Of a stretch of 64,000 nt of DNA, positions 23,176 to 34,185 are shown piece by piece. This DNA is from Hygrophila difformis (taxonomy: Eukaryota > Streptophyta > Magnoliopsida > Lamiales > Acanthaceae). The translations under genes were made by a program, and so were the position numbers. The stretch's first letter is position 1, and each line of letters opens with the position of its first letter. The notes below the pieces were generated by a model. The model ran no database searches, was not told where the DNA came from, and saw nothing but the letters and a program-made list of their open reading frames with translations. The stretch spans positions 5,933,431-5,997,430 of the forward strand of contig JAOANR010000005.1 of assembly GCA_030278955.1 (NCBI GenBank). Reading direction: 5' to 3'.

Positions 23176-24233
23176 TCCATTCCCAATATAATATCAAAAT
23201 CTTTAAGGTCAAATTCTACTAAGTTTGCATAGAACTCAAGGTTCTTAATGACTATAGGAATCCCATCGTATCGTTTGGTGCACGATACAATTTTTCCCGA
23301 AGGCAACTGAATTCCTAAGTTAATCATTTTAGGTTTTGGCATCTCTAATTCAGGCAAGATTCTAGAAGAGATAAACGAACAACTTGCTCCAGAATCGAAT
23401 AAAACCTTAACAGGCACACTTAAAGCCGTAAATGTACCTGTTATCACATCCCCTTGAGTTGAAAGATCTGCCTGATTAATAACATTGAGCCGCCCTATAG
23501 GTGCTCCATGGTTCCCTTGTTGGTTTCTATTTTGCTGAGGCCTCTGTCCTTGATTATTTCCGTTTTGCACATCCTGATTATTTAGCTGAGTGGGGATATT
23601 GATAAGGTCATCTCTTTTTGTAATATTTTCAATGCGGGTCTTACACTCCTTCCTCATATGACCTTCTCGGCCACATCTATAACATGTACCCGGCTTGGGG
23701 CATCCCCTAGCCAAGTGGGGCTTGTTGCATTTTGGGCATTGTGGTATGTACCCTTCATGGTTTCTAGTACCATTGTTGCCCCCTCCTTTGTTTCCCTGGA
23801 CGGGTCGATTCTGCCCACCTCGAATATTGCCTTTATTGTTGCTGAGGTGGTTGTTGTTGCTGCTGCTTCCTCGGTTGTCCCGAATCCTCTTGTCCTGTCC
23901 TTGGAACCCGCGGCTAGACTCCCCGGCTTTTCTCTTCATCTGTTGTACACGAGAAACTGCGACAGCTCGATCGTAGATCGCTTGGAGGGTAGGATACTGA
24001 ACTCCAGCCACCACTTCTCTAATGGAGAGGTTTAATCCCATTTCGAACTTCTGTGCCTTCTCGGCATCGGTGGAGACTAACTTAGGAGCAAATCTGACTA
24101 ACTCCTTGAATCTGACATAGTATTCTTGTACAGATTGTGCTCCTTGTCGTAACGATAGAAACTCTTCATACATTGCTGCTTGGTACTCATCGGGTAAAAC
24201 CTTTCTCTTAGAGCTTCTGTAAAGTTTTCCCAT
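23151..24233 (-). pseudogene. A2 gag C-part and protease
   Basis: It carries the end of the capsid domain, a basic and N/G-rich linker, the zinc knuckle [14 protein letters not shown], and the protease DSGASCSF. It ends at the frameshift after GMDWL. Confidence 0.87.
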
Positions 24234-24775
24234 GTATACTCCTCATCATCATCTAGCTCTCTCTTCTGTAACTGCCACCAGTCATCTGCATCACCTCCTA
24301 AAAAGTACGAGGCTACAGTAATCTTCTGCTCATCTGGGCAACGAGTCGCTTCGAGTAGCTTGTTGAAACTTTTTATCCAATCCTCCAATTTAGTAGGGTC
24401 CTCCTGCCCATCATAACGAGGTGGTCTGTATTGGTTCACCACTGCTAGGTGATTGAGCTGGGCTTGAGGTGGCGGCACAGCTGCTGTGGCTTGATTAATT
24501 TGACCCTGACCCAAGGCAATGAGCATTTGCTCAATGATCCTTAGGCGATCATTGTCAAGCGAGTTTGGCGTGTTTCGATTCTGAGGGGTTTGGTTGTTGG
24601 GTGCTCCCTGATTAGGAGGTACCATGTTGTGTCCAACGCCCTGATTGTTGGTGATGTCAGGGTGATATATGTTGTGTGCAGGTGGTACAGCTTGTTGATT
24701 GGATACACCCGGTGCTGCTGGCACTTCGTGGTTAGTCATGTTCGGATTTTGGTGTGGCTCCATGTGGTTGAGGGG
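24098..24775 (-). pseudogene. A2 gag N-part (start lost)
   Basis: It begins at about residue 17 of gag ([11 protein letters not shown]), because the inverted junction at 24775/24776 removed the start. It covers the N/P/Q-rich region and most of the capsid domain, then frameshifts near 24180 where one T is missing (GCTGCTTGGTAC versus GCTGCTTTGGTAC in A3). Confidence 0.85.
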
Positions 24776-27700
24776 GAACCATGGAGCACCTATAGGGCGG
24801 CTCAATGTTATTAATCAGGCAGATCTTTCAACTCAAGGGGATGTGATAACAGGTACATTTACGGCTTTAAGTGTGCCTGTTAAGGTTTTATTCGATTCTG
24901 GAGCAAGTTGTTCGTTTATCTCTTCTAGAATCTTGCCTGAATTAGAGATGCCAAAACCTAAAATGATTAACTTAGGAATTCAGTTGCCTTCGGGAAAATT
25001 TGTATCGTGCACCAAACGATACGATGGGATTCCTATAGTCATTAAGAACCTTGAGTTCTATGCAAACTTAGTAGAATTTGACCTTAAAGATTTTGATATT
25101 ATATTGGGAATGGATTGGCTTACCCAATATAAAGCTGTAATTGAGTGTCAGAAACACAAAATTACACTGTCTAAGACGAGAGGCAAAAAGGTCAACTACT
25201 ATGTCCAACTCCCCAAACGTAAGACTAAGGTAGTAAATGCCTTAAAATTTTATAGTCTTATGCAGAAAGGATATATGCTTTATGCATGCTATATCCATAA
25301 CCTCAAGTTAAAGGAGAATAAAATTGATGACATTCCAGTAGTGAGGGAGTATCCAGATGTATTCCCAGAAGAAATTCCTGGAATGCCTCCAGAACGTGAA
25401 GTCGAGTTTACAATCGATCTACTTCCCGGAACAGAACCTGTATCAAAAGCTCCTTATCGCATGGCAACCCTAGAAATGAATGAACTCAAGGAGCAACTTG
25501 AGGAATTATTACAAAAGGGGTATATACGACCTAGCACGTCGCCGTGGGGAGCACCAGTCTTATTCGTCAAGAAGAAAGATGGAGGGTTGCGTCTTTGTAT
25601 CGATTATAGAGGTTTAAATCAGGTAATGGTTAAAAACAAATACCCGTTACCTAGGATTGATGACCTTTTCGATCAACTTAAAGGTGCAACGGTATTCTCC
25701 AAGATAGATTTGCGATCCGGTTATCATCAACTGCGAATCGCTGAAAAGGATATTCCGAAAACTGCTTTCAGGACACGTTATGGACATTACGAATTTACAG
25801 TGATGTCCTTTGGGCTAACAAATGCCCCAGCAGTATTCATGAATCTCATGAATGATGTGTTTCGAGAATTGTTAGATCAATGTGTAGTCATTTTCATCGA
25901 CGACATCTTGATCTATTCAAAGAGCAATGAAGAACATGAGCAACACTTGCATCAGGTGCTAGAGACATTAAGGAAACACCAACTCTATGCCAAGTTGTCC
26001 AAGTGTGACTTTTGGCTAGAAAAAGTAGGATTTTTAGGCCACGTTGTATCAGCTGATGGAGTTTCTGTTGACCCAGCAAAAATATCAGCAATCACCGAGT
26101 GGCCTACGCCTACTAATCAAACAGAAGTGAGAAGTTTTCTTGGACTGGCTGGATATTACAGGAGGTTAGTCAAGGACTTTTCCAAAGTTGCACGACCTCT
26201 GACTCAAGTTTTGAAGAAAGGCTTGAAGTATGAATGGACAGAAAAGTGTGAATCATCATTTCAAGAGTTAAAGAAACGCCTCACAACAGCACCAATTTTA
26301 ACATTGCCAACAGAGAATGGAGATTTTGAAGTGTATAGTGACGCTTCAAAAGAGGGGCTAGGGTGTGTTTTAATGCAACAACAACAAGTCATTGCATATG
26401 CATCACGACAATTGAAGCCTCATGAGGAGAATTATCCGACGCACGACCTAGAATTAGCAGCGGTAGTGTTCGCATTAAAGATTTGGCGACACTACTTGTA
26501 CGGACGAACTTGTCGGATATTCACCGACCACAAGAGCCTTAAGTACATATTTACTCAGAAGGAGTTAAACATGAGGCAACGCAGATGGTTAGAGTTGATC
26601 AAGGATTATGATTTGGACATCGCCTACCATGAAGGGAAAGCTAATGTGGTCGCAGATGCGTTGAGCCGCAAGACTCGACACGTGGCAAATACTCTTATCT
26701 TACCTTCGAAACTGTATATGGACTTGGTCAAGGTAGATACGGAGCTAGTCCATTATGGAACTGTGGAAAATGTCATTAATGCTATGACCATTCAATCTAC
26801 GGTATTTGATGAAATACGCAGTGCTCAACCAGGCGACATAAAGCTTGAAAGGATCAAGAAGAAGGTTGCTGAAGGAAAAGCAATTGGTTTTGCAATCCAT
26901 GAGGATGGAAGCATTCGCTTCAAAGGAAGATGGTGCGTACCGCATAAATGCGTAGAGCTAAAACGAAGATTAATGGAAGAAGGCCACAACACCCCATATT
27001 CAGTACATCCAGGGGGTGATAAGCTTTATAAGGATTTAAAGAAGGTTTATTGGTGGCCAAGGATGAAGAATGAGGTTGTTGAGTTTGTGGCTAGATGTTT
27101 AACCTGTCAAAAGGTTAAAGCAGTACGTCAGAAGCCCTTAGGACTCATGAAACCATTGGAAATCCCGAGTTGGAAATGGGATAGTATATCAATGGATTTT
27201 GTTTCAGGACTACCACGATCACCAAAAGGAATGAATAAAATTTGGGTAATTGTTGATAGATTGACAAAGATTGCGATCTTCATACCAAAGAAGGATACAT
27301 GGTCTATGGATCAATTAGCAAAAGCATATATCAATAACGTGGTTCGACGACATGGAGTACCACATGATATAATCTCTGATAGAGACAGCAGATTTGTCTC
27401 TCATTTTTTGACCAAGCTGCAAGAAGCTCTTGGTACCCAAATTAAAATGAGCACCGCTTTTCACCCGATGACGGATGGACAAACAGAAAGGACAATCCAA
27501 ACACTGGAGGACATGCTGAGAGCATGCGTTCTTGAATTTAAAGGAAGTTGGGAAAGGCATCTACCTTTGATAGAGTTCTCTTACAATAACAGCTATCATG
27601 CTAGTATAGGTATGGCACCGTTTGAGGCACTCTATGGACGCAAGTGCCGAAGCCCATTATGTTGGGAAAAATGTGATAATTCTATTGTGGTTGGGCCGCA

Positions 27701-28259
27701 ACTCATTGAAGACATGACCCAAAAGATCAAGATGATCCAAGGGAAAATGAAGGCAGCACAAGATCGACAGAAAAGTTATGCCGATGTTAGGCGACAAGAC
27801 CTAGAATTTCAAGTTGGAGATAAGGTTATGCTGAAAATATCACCTATGAAAGGAGTGATGCGTTTTGGAAAGCGAGGAAAGTTAAGTCCTCGATATATTG
27901 GACCGTATGACATTCTGGAACGAGTCGGAACCCTGGCATACAGACTAGCCCTACCGCCACAACTATCTCGAGTACACAATGTGTTCCATGTTTCACAGTT
28001 AAAGAAATATGTGCGTGACCCAACCCATGTACTTCAACAGGAAGTAATTGAACTCAAAGAAGATCTAACTTATGAAGAGTATCCAATCCAAATACTCGAT
28101 ATCAAAGAAAGAACGACAAGGAACAAGACCACCCGGATTGTTAAAGTACTTTGGTCCAATCATGGTACGGAAGAAGCAACATGGGAACTAGAGGATGATA
28201 TGAAGCAACGCTACCCCAATCTCTTTTTAAACGACCAAATAACAGTTATGGGGACATAA
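24699..28259 (+). CDS. A4 pol: protease, RT, RNase H, integrase, chromodomain (open frame)
   Basis: This is the only uninterrupted pol in the window (1186 codons). Residues 1 to about 26 are antisense A2 gag read across the inverted junction and are not native; real homology starts near residue 27. The protease DSG is at 66-68. RT has SGYHQ and FIDD at 399-402. RNase H is near 546-670 ([18 protein letters not shown]). The integrase HHCC starts near 759. The catalytic D833, D894 and E930 have the expected D-x35-E spacing. The chromodomain is at about 1134-1180. Changes from sister copies include NQVMVKN and LTQVLKK. It lacks gag and an intact 5' LTR, so expression as such is doubtful. Confidence 0.88.
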   Translation: MDTPGAAGTSWLVMFGFWCGSMWLRGNHGAPIGRLNVINQADLSTQGDVITGTFTALSVPVKVLFDSGASCSFISSRILPELEMPKPKMINLGIQLPSGKFVSCTKRYDGIPIVIKNLEFYANLVEFDLKDFDIILGMDWLTQYKAVIECQKHKITLSKTRGKKVNYYVQLPKRKTKVVNALKFYSLMQKGYMLYACYIHNLKLKENKIDDIPVVREYPDVFPEEIPGMPPEREVEFTIDLLPGTEPVSKAPYRMATLEMNELKEQLEELLQKGYIRPSTSPWGAPVLFVKKKDGGLRLCIDYRGLNQVMVKNKYPLPRIDDLFDQLKGATVFSKIDLRSGYHQLRIAEKDIPKTAFRTRYGHYEFTVMSFGLTNAPAVFMNLMNDVFRELLDQCVVIFIDDILIYSKSNEEHEQHLHQVLETLRKHQLYAKLSKCDFWLEKVGFLGHVVSADGVSVDPAKISAITEWPTPTNQTEVRSFLGLAGYYRRLVKDFSKVARPLTQVLKKGLKYEWTEKCESSFQELKKRLTTAPILTLPTENGDFEVYSDASKEGLGCVLMQQQQVIAYASRQLKPHEENYPTHDLELAAVVFALKIWRHYLYGRTCRIFTDHKSLKYIFTQKELNMRQRRWLELIKDYDLDIAYHEGKANVVADALSRKTRHVANTLILPSKLYMDLVKVDTELVHYGTVENVINAMTIQSTVFDEIRSAQPGDIKLERIKKKVAEGKAIGFAIHEDGSIRFKGRWCVPHKCVELKRRLMEEGHNTPYSVHPGGDKLYKDLKKVYWWPRMKNEVVEFVARCLTCQKVKAVRQKPLGLMKPLEIPSWKWDSISMDFVSGLPRSPKGMNKIWVIVDRLTKIAIFIPKKDTWSMDQLAKAYINNVVRRHGVPHDIISDRDSRFVSHFLTKLQEALGTQIKMSTAFHPMTDGQTERTIQTLEDMLRACVLEFKGSWERHLPLIEFSYNNSYHASIGMAPFEALYGRKCRSPLCWEKCDNSIVVGPQLIEDMTQKIKMIQGKMKAAQDRQKSYADVRRQDLEFQVGDKVMLKISPMKGVMRFGKRGKLSPRYIGPYDILERVGTLAYRLALPPQLSRVHNVFHVSQLKKYVRDPTHVLQQEVIELKEDLTYEEYPIQILDIKERTTRNKTTRIVKVLWSNHGTEEATWELEDDMKQRYPNLFLNDQITVMGT

Positions 28260-28435
28260 CTGTAGGCTTAAGGGGAGGAGGATGTAACCACCCGACACAA
28301 TCTTGATAGGGTATGTTCAAAATCTCCTATTTTTTTCTTTTCCATTAACTTTTATCTTATATTCCGCATATTAGATTGCCATAGTATTTTTCATTAAAAC
28401 TTCGAGGACGAAGTTGATTCTTAAGGAGGGTGGAT
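28243..28435 (+). other. A4 twin hairpin-polypurine modules
   Basis: Hairpin 1 is at 28243-28262 and tract 1 at 28270-28282. Hairpin 2 is at 28398-28415 and tract 2 at 28423-28435, next to the LTR. Spacing is identical to A1. Confidence 0.8.
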
Positions 28436-29227
28436 TGTAATACCATAGAAATTACCCGAAATAATTGTAATTCACTAAAGAGACTTTTATTAAATATTTA
28501 ATCACTTGCTTAAAGAATTAGTATATTATTTTTTTTTCTACAAAACAACAATTGAAAAACTATATATGTAAATTTGTCTTTTCCAAAAGAAATATGAATT
28601 TCAATATCAAGGGTAATAGAATTATATAGTTTTTAAATCTATTGTTTAAATTATATATATAAGTTTTTATATATATACACATTGGTCTTGAAAATTTTTA
28701 TGAGGATAGTATGTGAATATTTTAAGTACTTTGGTATTCATTATGGAATAAATTTTTATAAAAATAAAAGTATGAGTTTTTATGTGAATCTATGAGAATT
28801 AACTTTTATATATAAGAAAATATATTCATAGATTATAATTTTTATTTGATGATGACATGAAGACTTTGTGGTTTGAGTATTGTTATGAATAAAATAAAAC
28901 CATGCAAGTATATTATTATTATCTTTTTGAAAGCACATTAATATAAATACAATACTTGAAATAAATAAATAAATATTATATTATCATATCTAACTCATTG
29001 AGTATAAATGCATGCCACTAAATAATGGCAAGAATAATGATTTTTGTAGACAAGCTAATACTTCAATCATTTTCATGATACACTACTTACACAAATATAA
29101 GGTTAAAAGCAATTGCAAGAAATTTTTCTTCCTAAACAAATAGATGAGAAATCCACATGATTAACAAGTGTCTTGGATGAATGGCTAGCAAAGAAAGGTG
29201 ATCAATTATCTCTTGAACCCACCAAGA

Positions 29228-29309
29228 TTAATAGCCTCCATAATAGGCAAACCATTATGTTAATAGACAACATGATGGACAAAATTAATAGCCTTCCAAA
29301 TTAATAGCC
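29228..29309 (+). repeat. TTAATAGCC motif cluster in U3
   Basis: TTAATAGCC occurs at 29228, 29285 and 29301, with TTAATAGAC at 29260, about 140-220 bp upstream of TATA. The other A LTRs have the cluster at the same place. Direct repeats just upstream of a core promoter are candidate enhancer sites (inference). Confidence 0.45.
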
Positions 29310-29447
29310 TCTTTGTTAAGCTATAAGGACCAAATGAGTGGATACAAATACTCAAACCATTATTGCTCAAGACACACTTAATTGGATGATTGGTGAGGTT
29401 GTAATCACTCTCACAATGTGTTATGTTCAATTGTTCAAATCTTAGCC

Positions 29448-29456
29448 TATAAATAG
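29448..29456 (+). promoter_or_regulatory. TATA box of the complete A LTR
   Basis: TATAAATAG lies 1012 bp into the LTR, within CCTATAAATAGAGGG. Confidence 0.7.
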
Positions 29457-29807
29457 AGGGAGTTTCTAGCCTTCAAACACACCAATCTCATCCATCTCGT
29501 TAGCCAAATTCACTACCCATTTTATTCTTCAAAGTTCTCCCACATAGTGAGCATATCTTAAGGATTGTGGAGTCTTGTAGGCTTGGCAACCTTCATCATT
29601 CTAAGAGTTTTAACTCTTCTCAACACTTGGTTAGTAAGATATCCTCCTTGTAAACTTGTATCTTAGAGATCTAAATCTTTTATTTTTACACTATATATTG
29701 AGTTTCCTCTATTTGTCAAATTTCAGCGAAACCCGTAATTTGTGGTGCGAATCTTGTGTTATAACGGCCATTATCTTTGAATCTCCTTGCTCTTATACAT
29801 CTATTCA

Positions 29808-31154
29808 GTAAGTTAACACTCTCTCTTTAAGTTTGGAGATCCTCATCCATGTTTTAAGAGTACAAAATTAGAATTCACTCATTATACCAAAATCTGTCCG
29901 TTTTTCGTTTACGTAATGATCCATCTTTTTAAAATATTTTGGTTCATTATACCTCAAAGGTTCCTTCATAAAACTTGTTCCTTATTGAGTTGAGTATATT
30001 TCTGGAAACTTTTATAATTTTTAGAACTCATATGAAAAAGTTATGGGATCCGCTTTATCGAAAGGTCGAAATCTCTTTTTGTTGAAATCTAAGAAATGAT
30101 AGTGTTTCTGAAATCCTCATTTTTGAAGGTCTTAAGTGTTTCAAACCTAAATGGTTTATTCATGAAAAATATTTATCTATATGTTATCTACCTTGTAGTA
30201 AAATTTTAGAATTTTTGGTCGCAAATTACTATTTTTAAAACCTGTTGAAAATTATAGAGTCACCATTGAATTTCTAACAGAATACATGTTCTGAAAAGAA
30301 CTCAATTTTTGAACTATTTCCATACCTTATTTTGAAAAGTGTAAAACATGAAACTTGTTCAACTATGTGTTGAGTATCTACAGTTTAAATTTCAAAGCAA
30401 TCGCCTTTCATATGAATTTTTAAACTGACTTGGCGTAAACTGCGACAATGGACTTGATATTTGGTCCAAATGAGAAATTGTTGGATTTTGAGATCCATGA
30501 AATGATATTTCATATCTATGAGATATTGATATGGGAGTTAAATGTTGAAATGATATTTGGCATTATTGAATGCCCTTGTTATGAGGTTACTCCCGTGAAA
30601 TTGTTGAAAACTCTTTTAAAGAGGATATTATGTGGAAAAATTGTGAAAAACTCTTTTAAATCCATTGTGCACTATTAACTTGAGTAAGATGCCGTACTTG
30701 ATAGAGGGCTAATGCACTAGGGATGTGTCTTGCGGGGCCTCCCCCTCTAAATATGCCAAGACGGCATTGTTGATAAATTGTGCCAAAACGGCGTTGTTGC
30801 ATGTATGAGTCTATACTCTTGGGTGTATCCGTGATGGGTTACCCAAGGCTCCGGAGTGTGTCTGTATATGAGTCCGCTGCATGCTGATCATGACTTATGA
30901 TCGATATGATATGATATGATATGATATATGGAAAATGGTGTCCTCTTGTGCATAGTTGCTACAATGGTAAGAATGAAAGTTATTTATTTTGTTAAAGGTA
31001 ATGTGTGTGATCATTTTAAAAGAAAAAGTGAAAATTATTATTATTATTTTTTGAGTGTCAACCACTATTTTAAAACCCACTTCTTGAAGTGGAGCGGGTT
31101 GACTTACTCAGTACCATTGTACTGATAAAAAGTTGTTGTGTTATCTTTTTACAG
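29808..31154 (+). other. Putative leader intron in the A LTR
   Basis: The donor is TTCA|GTAAGTTAAC (GT at 29808). The acceptor is TCTTTTTACAG (AG at 31153-31154). CTGAT with its A at 31125 is 29 nt upstream, at the foot of a perfect CAGTAC/GTACTG hairpin. The interval is 1347 bp and is the same length in the 35391-38453 LTR (36763-38109). Confidence 0.55.
30703..30847 (+). other. Structured hairpin cluster in the A LTR
   Basis: AGAGGG (30703) pairs with CCCTCT (30743-30748). GCCAAGACGGC (30755) and GCCAAAACGGC (30782) follow. Then comes a hairpin with stem CTTGGGT/ACCCAAG and loop GTATCCGTGATGGGTT (30818-30847). The order is the same as in B, with different stem bases. Confidence 0.6.
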
Positions 31155-31512
31155 ATATTGGAGCTGACATATGAACTGCATCTCATAACATGAGCATTTG
31201 GGGATGGGATTACCTTTCATCAAAAGATTGTTGCTTTAAGGAACCACGTACTTTTAAATATTAATGTCATATATATTGCCTTTAGTTTATGCTTCCGCGT
31301 GAGAAAGAACAATGACTCTGGTAGTAAGTACTTTAAATTTTCTTATGTCTATATTTTATAAAATTGGCAATTATTTTTAAAGTTCATACTACAAAAATTT
31401 ATATTTAGCCGTAGCACTTGTCAATTAAGTTAGCCAAAGGGCGAGCCTGACTGACAAGTGTGGCGGTAACATTCTGAAACCTTATGAGGATGAATTTCGG
31501 GGTGTTACAGAG

Positions 31513-31524
31513 TGGTATCAGAGC
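31513..31524 (+). other. A5 primer binding site
   Basis: TGGTATCAGAGC lies three bases after the LTR end at 31509. The leader 31525-32204 is as in A1, with the GCCCATATGGGC palindrome, and holds no gene. Confidence 0.92.
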
Positions 31525-32204
31525 GTATTTTTAAACTCTAAGTATTTGTAAACTGTTAAATATAGAACTGCATGAGCTGATTCTGTCTAAGGAGTCTGGT
31601 TTTTAAAGATTGCCCGTCAGCCGGTGGCTCTACCAGTCTTTCCTGGGAATCAACTTTGTAGCTCTATATTTTAACTAGTTGGCAAATTACTTAGAAGGCG
31701 GTACCCTCTAATCTTAGCATTTCTTGGTTAAGTTAGCAACAAGGCGAGCTTGACTAAGGGATGCGACAGTTTAACTCCGGTTTATGGATAAAAAAAAAAG
31801 GGTCCATTTTGAGAAAGAAATATGCAAAATATTTTTCAAAGGCCCATATGGGCTATGTTAAATTTTGAAACTTTGAAATTATTTTTGGGGTGGGGACATA
31901 TGCATTCATGAGCATGCATCATTTTTTATAAATTTTTTTTTAAAAAAAATATATATTGTTATGATATACTAAGTCATTTGACCTTATTATAAGTGCTCTT
32001 TTTAAATTCTCTATCTTGTAATATTCTCTAGATTTATGAAATAAATCTTGTTATTTCATTCCTTCTGGTTAATCTCTAAATAAAGTCATACTCCTAACTT
32101 AGACATTTCTACGTTAACTCATCCTTATACTATGACCTAACGAGTTTTAGGACATAATCATCCCTTAGACTTGAACTCACTCTTGCTTAACCATCCTTAG
32201 CAGA

Positions 32205-33420
32205 ATGGCACCCCGTGCAAAGACTAGAAAAACCCTCCGAAGTGTTAATGCCCTCAACCACATGGAGCCACACCAAAATCCGAACATGACTAACCACGAA
32301 GTGCCAGCAGCACCGGGTGTATCCAATCAACAAGCTGTACCACCTGCACACAACATATATCACCCTGACATCACCAACAATCAGGGCGTTGGACACAACA
32401 TGGTACCTCCTAATCAGGAAGCACCCAACAACCAAACCTCTCAGAATCGAAACACGCCAAACTCGCTTGACAATGATCGCCTAAGGATCATTGAGCAAAT
32501 GCTCATTGCCTTGGGTCAGGGTCAAATTAATCAAGCCACAGCAGCTATGCCGCCACCTCAAGCCCAGCTCAATCACCTAGCAGTGGTGAACCAATACAGA
32601 CCACCTCGTTATGATGGGCAGGAGGACCCTACTAAATTGGAGGATTGGATAAAAAGTTTCAACAAGCTACTCGAAGCGACTCGTTGCCCAGATGAACAGA
32701 AGATTACTGTAGCCTCGTACTTTTTAGGAGGTGATGCAGATGACTGGTGGCAGTTACAGAAGAGAGAGCTAGATGATGATGAGGAGTATACATGGGAAAA
32801 CTTTACAGAAGCTCTAAGAGAAAGGTTTTACCCGATGAGTACCAAAGCAGCAATGTATGAAGAGTTTCTTTCGTTACGACAAGGAGCACAATCTGTACAA
32901 GAATACTATGTCAGATTCAAGGAGTTAGTCAGATTTGCTCCTAAGTTAGTCTCCACCGATGCCGAGAAGGCACAGAAGTTCGAAATGGGATTAAACCTCT
33001 CCATTAGAGAAGTGGTGGCTGGAGTTCAGTATCCTACCCTCCAAGCGATCTACGATCGAGCTGTCGCAGTTTCTCGTGTACAACAGATGAAGAGAAAAGC
33101 CGGGGAGTCTAGCCGCGGGTTCCAAGGACAGGACAAGAGGATTCGGGACAACCGAGGAAGCAGCAGCAACAACAACCACCTCAGCAACAATAAAGGCAAT
33201 ATTCGAGGTGGGCAGAATCGACCCGTCCAGGGAAACAAAGGAGGGGGCAACAATGGTACTAGAAACCATGAAGGGTACATACCACAATGCCCAAAATGCA
33301 ACAAGCCCCACTTGGCTAGGGGATGCCCCAAGCCGGGTACATGTTATAGATGTGGCCGAGAAGGTCATATGAGGAAGGAGTGTAAGACCCGCATTGAAAA
33401 TATTACAAAAAGAGATGACC
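32205..33420 (+). pseudogene. A5 gag (truncated after the zinc knuckle)
   Basis: Gag is open from MAPRAKTRK through the capsid domain (GGDADDWW) and the linker to the zinc knuckle [14 protein letters not shown]. Homology ends at KRDD (33420). About 10 bp of filler then joins RNase H sequence in another frame; the open frame runs to 33497 with unrelated residues. Because capsid and knuckle are intact, a gag-only protein of about 405 native residues could be made. Confidence 0.87.
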
Positions 33421-33431
33421 CGCAATTCATT

Positions 33432-33828
33432 AAAGATTTGGCGACACTACTTGTACGGACGAACTTGTCGGATATTCACCGACAACAAGAGCCTTAAGTA
33501 CATATTTACTCAGAAGGAGTTAAACATGAGGCAACGCAGATGGTTAGAGTTGATCAAGGATTATGATTTGGACATCGCCTACCATGAAGGGAAAGCTAAT
33601 GTGGTCGCAGATGCGTTGAGCCGCAAGACTCGACACGTGGCAAATACTCTTATCTTACCTTCGAAACTGTATATGGACTTGGTCAAGGTAGATACGGAGC
33701 TAGTCCATTATGGAACTGTGGAAAATGTCATTAATGCTATGACCATTGAATCTACGGTATTTGATGAAATACGCAGTGCTCAACCAGGCGACATAAAGCT
33801 TGAAAGGATCAAGAAGAAGGTTGCTTAA
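33432..33828 (+). pseudogene. A5 RNase H, C-terminal part
   Basis: It starts at [22 protein letters not shown] (TDN for the usual TDH) and runs through the end of RNase H to a TAA at 33826-33828 where sister copies have GAA. The ATG at 33394 belongs to gag in another frame. Confidence 0.85.
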
Positions 33829-33927
33829 GGAAAAGCAATTGGTTTTGCAATCCATGAGGATGGAAGCATTCGCTTCAAAGGAAGATGGTGCGTACCGCAT
33901 AAATGCGTAGAGCTAAAACGAAGATTA

Positions 33928-34173
33928 ATGGAAGAAGGCCACAACACCCCATATTCAGTACATCCAGGGGGTGATAAGCTTTATAAGGATTTAAAGAAGG
34001 TTTATTGGTGGCCAAGGATGAAGAATGAGGTTGTTGAGTTTGTGGCTAGATGTTTAACCTGTCAAAAGGTTAAAGCAGTACGTCAGAAGCCCTTAGGACT
34101 CATGAAACCATTGGAAATCTCGAGTTGGAAATGGGATAGTATATCAATGGATTTTGTTTCAGGACTACCATGA
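33928..34173 (+). pseudogene. A5 integrase N-terminal zinc-binding part
   Basis: It has the HHCC region ([16 protein letters not shown]) up to MDFVSGLP. It ends at a TGA (34171-34173) where other copies have CGA. It is in the same frame as the following part. Confidence 0.85.
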
Positions 34174-34185
34174 TCACCAAAAGGA

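Larger units (their letters stand above)
7246..24775 (-). mobile_element. Element A2, decayed inverted A copy split by element B
   Basis: Read on the minus strand, A2 runs gag (24775 to about 23500), protease and RT (to 22312), then after the 12.5-kb insertion B the RT/RNase H junction (9818-9492), then a large deletion, then an LTR fragment (9461-7246). It lacks the 5' LTR, PBS and gag N-terminus at the right end, and RNase H, integrase and the LTR start at the left. Two frameshifts are visible in gag-pol. Both ends meet A sequence of opposite orientation. Confidence 0.88.
24776..31509 (+). mobile_element. Element A4, 5'-truncated A copy sharing its LTR with A5
   Basis: It starts abruptly inside gag-pol (GGAACCATGGAGCACC, just before the protease), fused to the inverted gag of A2. 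Pol is open to its stop. The 3' LTR (28436-31509) is directly followed by the PBS of A5, so A4 and A5 form an LTR-interior-LTR-interior-LTR dimer, typical of unequal recombination between LTRs. Confidence 0.87.
28436..31509 (+). repeat. Complete A-family LTR (3' of A4, 5' of A5), 3074 bp
   Basis: It runs from TGTAATACCATAG to GGGGTGTTACA. It is preceded by a polypurine tract and followed by a PBS, so it serves two interiors. U3 is about 1.0 kb, with TATA at 29448. It holds the putative intron 29808-31154 and the hairpin cluster 30703-30847. A short GATAT repeat (30902-30925) varies in number between copies. No gene. Confidence 0.93.
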
